This document shows positions 5,175 to 6,550 of a stretch of 6,550 bases of DNA, piece after piece. The notes beneath the pieces were generated by a model. The model had not been told where the DNA came from, did no database searches, and was given only the letters and a program-made list of their open reading frames with translations. A program made the position numbers and the translations under genes. Source of the stretch: an uncultured Oscillospiraceae bacterium (GTDB lineage: Bacteria; Bacillota; Clostridia; Oscillospirales; Oscillospiraceae); assembly GCA_934661715.1 (NCBI GenBank), contig CAKUJL010000087.1, positions 1-6,550 of the forward strand, written 5' to 3'. Positions within the stretch are counted from its first letter, which is position 1, and every line of letters starts with the position of its first letter.

Positions 5175-6041
5175 ATGGAACTGCGTGTTTTACGATACTT
5201 TCTCGCGGTGGCGCGGGAGGAAAACATCACGAAAGCGGCAGCGCTGCTGCACGTGACGCAGCCGACGCTTTCACGGCAGCTGATGCAGCTGGAGCAGGAG
5301 CTCGGCGTCACGCTCTTTCGCCGCAGCCAGTACCGCATCATTCTGACCGAGGACGGGATGCTTCTGCGCCGGCGTGCGCAGGAGATTGTCGAGCTGGCCG
5401 ACAAGGCGGCGCGGGAGCTGCATCACTGCGAGGAAAGCCTGACCGGCGAGATCGCCATCGGCTGCGGCGAGTCCGTGGGCATGACCTTTCTTTCCCGGCA
5501 CATCCGCGCCTTTCGTGCGCTCCATCCGCAGGTGCAGTTCCGCATCTACAGTGCCAACGCCGACGATGTGAAAGAGCGCATCGAAAAGGGACTTCTCGAC
5601 ATGGGCCTTCTGACCGAGCCCGTGGACATCGGACGGTATGCGTTTTTGCGCATGCCGCAGAAGGACCGCTGGGGCGTTCTCGTGCCGAAGGAGCATCCGC
5701 TGGCGCAGAAGGAAGGCGTCACACCGGCTGATCTGACCGGTCTGCCGCTTCTCATGAGCAGCCGGGAGCTGGTGCGCAGTGAGCTTGCCGCGTGGTTCGG
5801 CGCGGCGTATGAGAACATTGAGGTCGCCGCGACCTACAATCTCGTCATCAACGCCGCCAACATGGTCAAAAACGGCGTCGGCGCGGCGCTGTGCTTCGAT
5901 CTGGACAATATTTCGGACGCATTGACCTTCGTGCCGCTGCTTCCGAAGCTCGAAAGCGGGACCGTGCTGGCCTGGAAAAAAGAGCAGGTCTGCTCTGCCG
6001 CCGCCGCAGCTTTCCTGCGTGATATCAAAAATACACCGTGA
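5175..6041 (+). CDS. LysR-family transcriptional regulator
   Basis: A 288-residue LysR-type regulator of normal length. Residues 1-60 form the winged helix-turn-helix, with the recognition region ITKAAALLHVTQPTLSRQL at about 18-36 followed by LEQELGVTLFRR. A linker helix (about 61-88) precedes the periplasmic-binding-protein-like effector domain, whose first strand begins at GEIAIGCGES (91-100) and whose second lobe includes the region from Val169 to about Asn222. The start has GAGGTGA just upstream (7 nt after GAGG). It is transcribed divergently from the symporter-glyA pair across a 350-bp spacer containing repeated candidate operators. By the usual rule for this family it probably activates that pair and controls itself. 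The co-inducer is unknown; an amino acid or dicarboxylate carried by the symporter is a reasonable guess. The general architecture resembles CynR/CbbR-like members, but I cannot assign a subfamily. Confidence 0.95.
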   Translation: MELRVLRYFLAVAREENITKAAALLHVTQPTLSRQLMQLEQELGVTLFRRSQYRIILTEDGMLLRRRAQEIVELADKAARELHHCEESLTGEIAIGCGESVGMTFLSRHIRAFRALHPQVQFRIYSANADDVKERIEKGLLDMGLLTEPVDIGRYAFLRMPQKDRWGVLVPKEHPLAQKEGVTPADLTGLPLLMSSRELVRSELAAWFGAAYENIEVAATYNLVINAANMVKNGVGAALCFDLDNISDALTFVPLLPKLESGTVLAWKKEQVCSAAAAAFLRDIKNTP

Positions 6042-6068
6042 GCATTTCTGCCGCAGCAAAACAGGCAT

Positions 6069-6097
6069 TCGACATATGCCGCAAAACGCGTTACAAT
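6069..6097 (+). promoter_or_regulatory. Predicted promoter of the MerR-like/aldo-keto reductase unit
   Basis: TCGACA (6069-6074) and TACAAT (6092-6097) are separated by 17 bp; each box matches five of six consensus bases. The start would be near 6104, about 40 nt before the ATG at 6145. GGCAT/ATGCC copies flank it (6064-6068, 6076-6080, 6101-6105) and could form part of an operator for the encoded MerR-like protein. The promoter makes this unit independent of lysR, which ends at 6041. Confidence 0.55.
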
Positions 6098-6144
6098 GCA
6101 GGCATCGGGCAGATGTCTGCATTATCACCAAAGGAGCTGAGGCT

Positions 6145-6492
6145 ATGACGCGGCAGGAGCTCATGGAGCGCTATCCCCTTTCCGCTTCCGTTCTGGCGGA
6201 GTACGACAGCTGGGACTTCTGCCGTGAGCCCGGCACGGAATACACGCCCGGCGATGTCGAGCGGCTGAGCCTTCTTCTGACGCTTTTGGACATCGGCTTT
6301 ACCGCGCAGGAGGCGAAGGCTTACATGCGTTCGGCTTTGCAGGAGCCGGACTACACGCGCCCGCGGCTCAGGCTTCTGGAGGAAAAACGCGCCGCGCTTC
6401 TGGACGAGATCCACCAGCGCGAACAAAAGCTTCAGCGGCTCGACTATCTGCGATATGAACTACAAAAAGCAAACGGAGCGTCTGATTTATGA
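6145..6492 (+). CDS. Small MerR-like helix-turn-helix regulator
   Basis: A 115-residue protein resembling the DNA-binding half of MerR regulators. Residues 1-30 (ELMERYPLSASVLAEYDSWDFC) look like a divergent helix-turn-helix. Residues 33-62 (YTPGDVERLSLLLTLLDIGFTAQEAKAYM) match the conserved MerR segment following the first wing. Residues about 74-109 form a charged leucine-rich helix (LRLLEEKRAALLDEI...LQRLDYL) like the MerR dimerisation coiled coil. There is no room for a C-terminal effector domain and no cysteine metal site; the only cysteine is Cys26. The ATG at 6145 has AAGGAG 8 nt upstream. An in-frame ATG at 6019 would extend the gene into lysR and lacks such support. The stop overlaps the aldo/keto reductase start (ATGA), so the two are translationally coupled and the protein probably regulates that reductase. 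MerR assignment comes from pattern only; the first helix region is weakly conserved. Confidence 0.85.
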   Translation: MTRQELMERYPLSASVLAEYDSWDFCREPGTEYTPGDVERLSLLLTLLDIGFTAQEAKAYMRSALQEPDYTRPRLRLLEEKRAALLDEIHQREQKLQRLDYLRYELQKANGASDL

Positions 6493-6550
6493 TCCTACAG
6501 GAAACCTACACCCTCTCTAACGGCGTGCGCATTCCCAAGCTGGGCCTCGG
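6489..6550 (+). CDS. Aldo/keto reductase, N-terminal fragment (runs off right edge)
   Basis: Only 20 residues are in the window: an opening methionine, then a strand ending in LSNGVRIPKLGLG. This matches the conserved N-terminus of NADPH-dependent aldo/keto reductases of the 2,5-diketogluconate reductase type, in which LNNGV-IP-LGLG leads into the first barrel strand. The ATG overlaps the stop of the MerR-like gene by four bases (ATGA), and a GGAG site lies 10 nt upstream within that gene. The catalytic Asp, Tyr, Lys and His lie outside the window, so activity and substrate cannot be judged. Confidence 0.8.
   Translation, partial: MILQETYTLSNGVRIPKLGL

Noticed and set aside
6019..6144. Upstream ATG at 6019 for the MerR-like gene
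   Set aside because: It would overlap lysR and run through a good predicted promoter (6069-6097); AAGGAG supports 6145.
5271..6164. A 297-codon minus-strand frame opposite lysR
   Set aside because: Antisense shadow of a clear LysR gene; no recognisable family.

Overview
The window looks like chromosome of a GC-rich, low-oxygen member of the Clostridia, perhaps a gut Oscillospirales relative. The basis is the strong AGGAGG-type ribosome binding sites with 8-nt spacing, G/C-rich third codon positions, a PocR-domain LytS/YesM-type kinase, and a palindromic intergenic repeat of a kind I recall from such genomes. This placement is an inference from style; no marker gene is present.

Left block (1-1830, minus strand): a two-component system. 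A soluble histidine kinase (cupin, PocR, LytS/YesM-type kinase core) has its own promoter just behind a terminator hairpin. It overlaps by 29 bp the start of its response regulator, which runs off the left edge. The gene-free stretch 1747-2217 holds the kinase promoter, the terminator and an approximately 230-bp inverted-repeat element built of several hairpins.

Middle block (2218-6041): a metabolic locus with a divergent regulator. On the minus strand an SLC1/DAACS-type amino acid or dicarboxylate symporter is followed, 99 bp downstream, by a serine hydroxymethyltransferase homologue (glyA). On the plus strand a LysR-type regulator reads away from them. The 350-bp divergent spacer carries a two-copy ATTGCACAA repeat, 21 bp apart, just upstream of the transporter -10 region, and a 12-bp inverted copy of part of it in the lysR leader. 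This is the expected architecture for a LysR protein that activates the transporter-glyA unit and controls itself. The glyA product keeps the PLP lysine and most catalytic residues, but lacks two active-site tyrosines (E. coli Tyr55 and Tyr65) and has an altered phosphate loop. It may therefore be a specialised paralogue acting on whatever the symporter brings in.

Right block (6069-6550, plus strand): a small MerR-like protein with its own promoter, overlapping by 4 bp an aldo/keto reductase that runs off the right edge.

No tRNA, rRNA, CRISPR array, insertion sequence or phage gene was seen. The most unusual items are the divergent SHMT with its transporter and LysR operator set, the cupin-PocR-kinase fusion, and the inverted-repeat element.
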